NCBI RefSeq assembly: GCF_048128805.1
Contig: NC_136010.1
Coordinates: forward strand, 16,314,480 to 16,378,479
Length of the DNA stretch: 64,000 bases
Direction of reading: 5' to 3'
Source: Centroberyx gerrardi
Lineage: Eukaryota > Chordata > Actinopteri > Beryciformes > Berycidae
How positions within the stretch are numbered: position 1 is the stretch's first letter; the number at the start of each line of letters is the position of its first letter. Under the pieces are notes generated by a model. It worked only from the letters and a program-made list of their open reading frames with translations. It ran no database searches and was not told the DNA's origin. Positions 62,200 to 64,000 of this stretch are shown piece after piece. The translations under genes were made by a program, and so were the position numbers.

Positions 62200-64000
62200 G
62201 TTCGTTTGGAAATGGTCAACTCTCTCTGCCGGATCAGTTATTTATGGTTCACTTCAAGGTCAGATGTGTCAGGCGGATGCTGATAATACTGTGAACATGA
62301 AGGCCAGAAATGGGAATTTTAGCGAGGGCTGCGAAAAAACACACCTGTAAACTAGTAGAAAGAGAGATAGAGAAAGATAGAGAGAGTAGTTTGGCACTTG
62401 GACATGTAACTTATGTCATTTACTCTCTTTATTCCCAGACCACAGTGACCCACAGTTTTGAATGCAGGTGGTGGAGTTCAGGTCATTTTAAGTTACAGAT
62501 TTTTTTTTCAAATTGCTTTTCTTTGGGAGGTGTTGTTTTCCTATGAATCCACGGCATTAACTATTTTTCAATATACTTTTTCAATGGATGTCAATGCTCT
62601 TGTAGCTTTTATGCCGGTTGTAGGTTGACTCACCACCAGCCATGACCTCATTTTAAAGCCACAGACACGGCGTCTGGTGTTGTCGTCCACTCTGTGTCAG
62701 ACAGGTACAGGGTTTTGACAGGACTCAGAGCTCATTCTCTGTCATAGCCTCCCTGTGACACTGTTTCAACATGATGAGAATTTCCACCGGTGCTCTGTGG
62801 CTTTGTCTGTCAGCCAGAAAAATGGTTGTATGTCAGGTCAGGTTGTTTTCCAAAATGGATCTGGAAATATCTTAAGCGTCTTGAGTGCAAGCGGGCATCC
62901 ATACAGTTCCCTAGGCTATCCATAAGTTAATGTGAAGAGTTAGGGAAATTTCCCCCTCCAACAAGACCATTATCTGGGCGTGTTGCTTATGAGTCATAAG
63001 AGTGTGCATCAGTGACAAGTTAGACAATTAGACAGAAATAACAACAAATCAACCTGTCGTTAGAAAAATATTTCTTGAAGCGTATTGTATAAAGTGCCAG
63101 GAGTGACATGATTTATGCTGATTGCTGCTTGTGTTTATGAATAAGAATATTGAGCAGCTGTCAGTCAGAAAGAAACTGCTCACTGCCACATACAACAGGA
63201 TTTACACCAGATAAACACAGAGGCATCAATCTTTCTAATAAAACACAACTGCCAGCGCTCAGGTGGTGGGCAGGAGAACACAAACTAGTGAGAATGTTGT
63301 CTCACGTCTCTAATGCCTGCTAATGAACCTGTCTCTTCAGGACTTGAATTCAAACAGCGGACTAGTTTAATGCCTAATCATTTCAGAATAGGCAGAATTG
63401 TCTTAACACCCAATATTCACTTACTAACTTTCTATAAATGGAGGACCTGTCATAAAAAGACTTTGCTGTAGGGGTAAACACAAACAAATGTACACATCCC
63501 ACAGAAGTTTAAAAGAAGAGTTTTTTGGAAAGAGAACACAGGGTTTTCTACTGGTGCCGGAGGGGGCAGAGATAAAGAGAGTAATAGTTAGACTGCGGTC
63601 ACATTGGTATGCAGACAGTCATGAAAGCACTGCAGTACCTGTTGCATCTTGCAAATTCATTTGCTGAATATTGTGAAATTTAACCACTTAAATGGGGGAG
63701 GCCCTTTTTTTAGCACAAGTTAAAGGATCAATGTTAAGCTACAGTCAAATAATCACAAATGATTGTGATCACCGATGGTCTACTGGTATGCAAGTGTACA
63801 CAAGCCAGTGCGTTATCATCATCGTGATCTTCTTCATCATCATTATCATTGTCATCATCATCAAAGAGGCGACACATAAATTTAATTCTGACGTATATTC
63901 AGATAGAGAGCTATAAAATTACACCAACATACTACAGCTATGTTCTTTAACTTATGAGCTGTGGATGTGAGCTAAGTGTATACTGTACATACTGTGAACT
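62200..64000. other. 5' flank of the C1q-domain gene, no gene recognised
   Basis: The sequence is AT rich with a short GATA/GAGA stretch at about 62360-62388 and an imperfect ATC trinucleotide run at about 63815-63862. No coding sequence is recognised on either strand. Confidence 0.6.
62237..62246 (-). promoter_or_regulatory. TATA-like box of the C1q-domain gene
   Basis: On the minus strand 62246-62237 reads CATAAATAAC, about 40-50 bp upstream of the start codon. It is a plausible TATA element for a short 5' UTR, as in inducible secreted-protein genes. Confidence 0.35.

Overview
The window is vertebrate nuclear DNA, almost certainly from a ray-finned (teleost) fish. The evidence is spliced genes with GT-AG introns, abundant CA/GT and GA microsatellites, short hAT-type elements, a solo LTR, and protein sequences that match vertebrate families at fish-like divergence. 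No bacterial-type operon, CRISPR array or rRNA is visible.

Layout. Positions 1-14784 are most simply the first intron of bicd2 (minus strand). Only its first coding exon is in the window (14785-15024), and the rest lies off the left edge. This intron carries a solo LTR (4521-4936), a hAT-type MITE (6138-6504) and several microsatellites. Between 15 and 21 kb there is a promoter-like stretch with a ZNF143/Staf motif, a Cys-rich ORF (16888-17175, minus) and an unusual minus-strand locus (18735-20465). That locus has three overlapping ORFs, a 23-copy 18-bp minisatellite and a tandemly duplicated Lys/Arg-rich module. A long inverted repeat split by a second hAT MITE follows (20845-21651).

From 21.8 to 42.7 kb the window is gene dense: adtrp-like (plus, 21855-24281, 6 coding exons, 239 aa), ptpdc1 (plus, 26987-30475, 9 coding exons, 674 aa), an fbxw12-like F-box/WD gene (minus, 31053-34886, 10 coding exons, 475 aa) and wnt7a (plus, 35977-42649, 4 coding exons, 350 aa). 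All four models were spliced by hand and stay in frame from ATG to stop. ptpdc1 and fbxw12-like converge. fbxw12-like and wnt7a are head to head, 1.1 kb apart, with a very good CTCF core motif between them.

From 42.65 to 60.67 kb no coding exon is recognised, only repeats. Then comes a C1q-domain gene (minus, 60669-62199, 6 coding exons, 307 aa). The last 1.8 kb shows nothing coding.

The genes do not form one pathway: dynein adaptor, fatty-acid-ester hydrolase family, dual-specificity phosphatase, ubiquitin-ligase adaptor, Wnt ligand and secreted C1q protein. The least explained part is the 16.7-21.7 kb block, and most of the second-look findings come from there.
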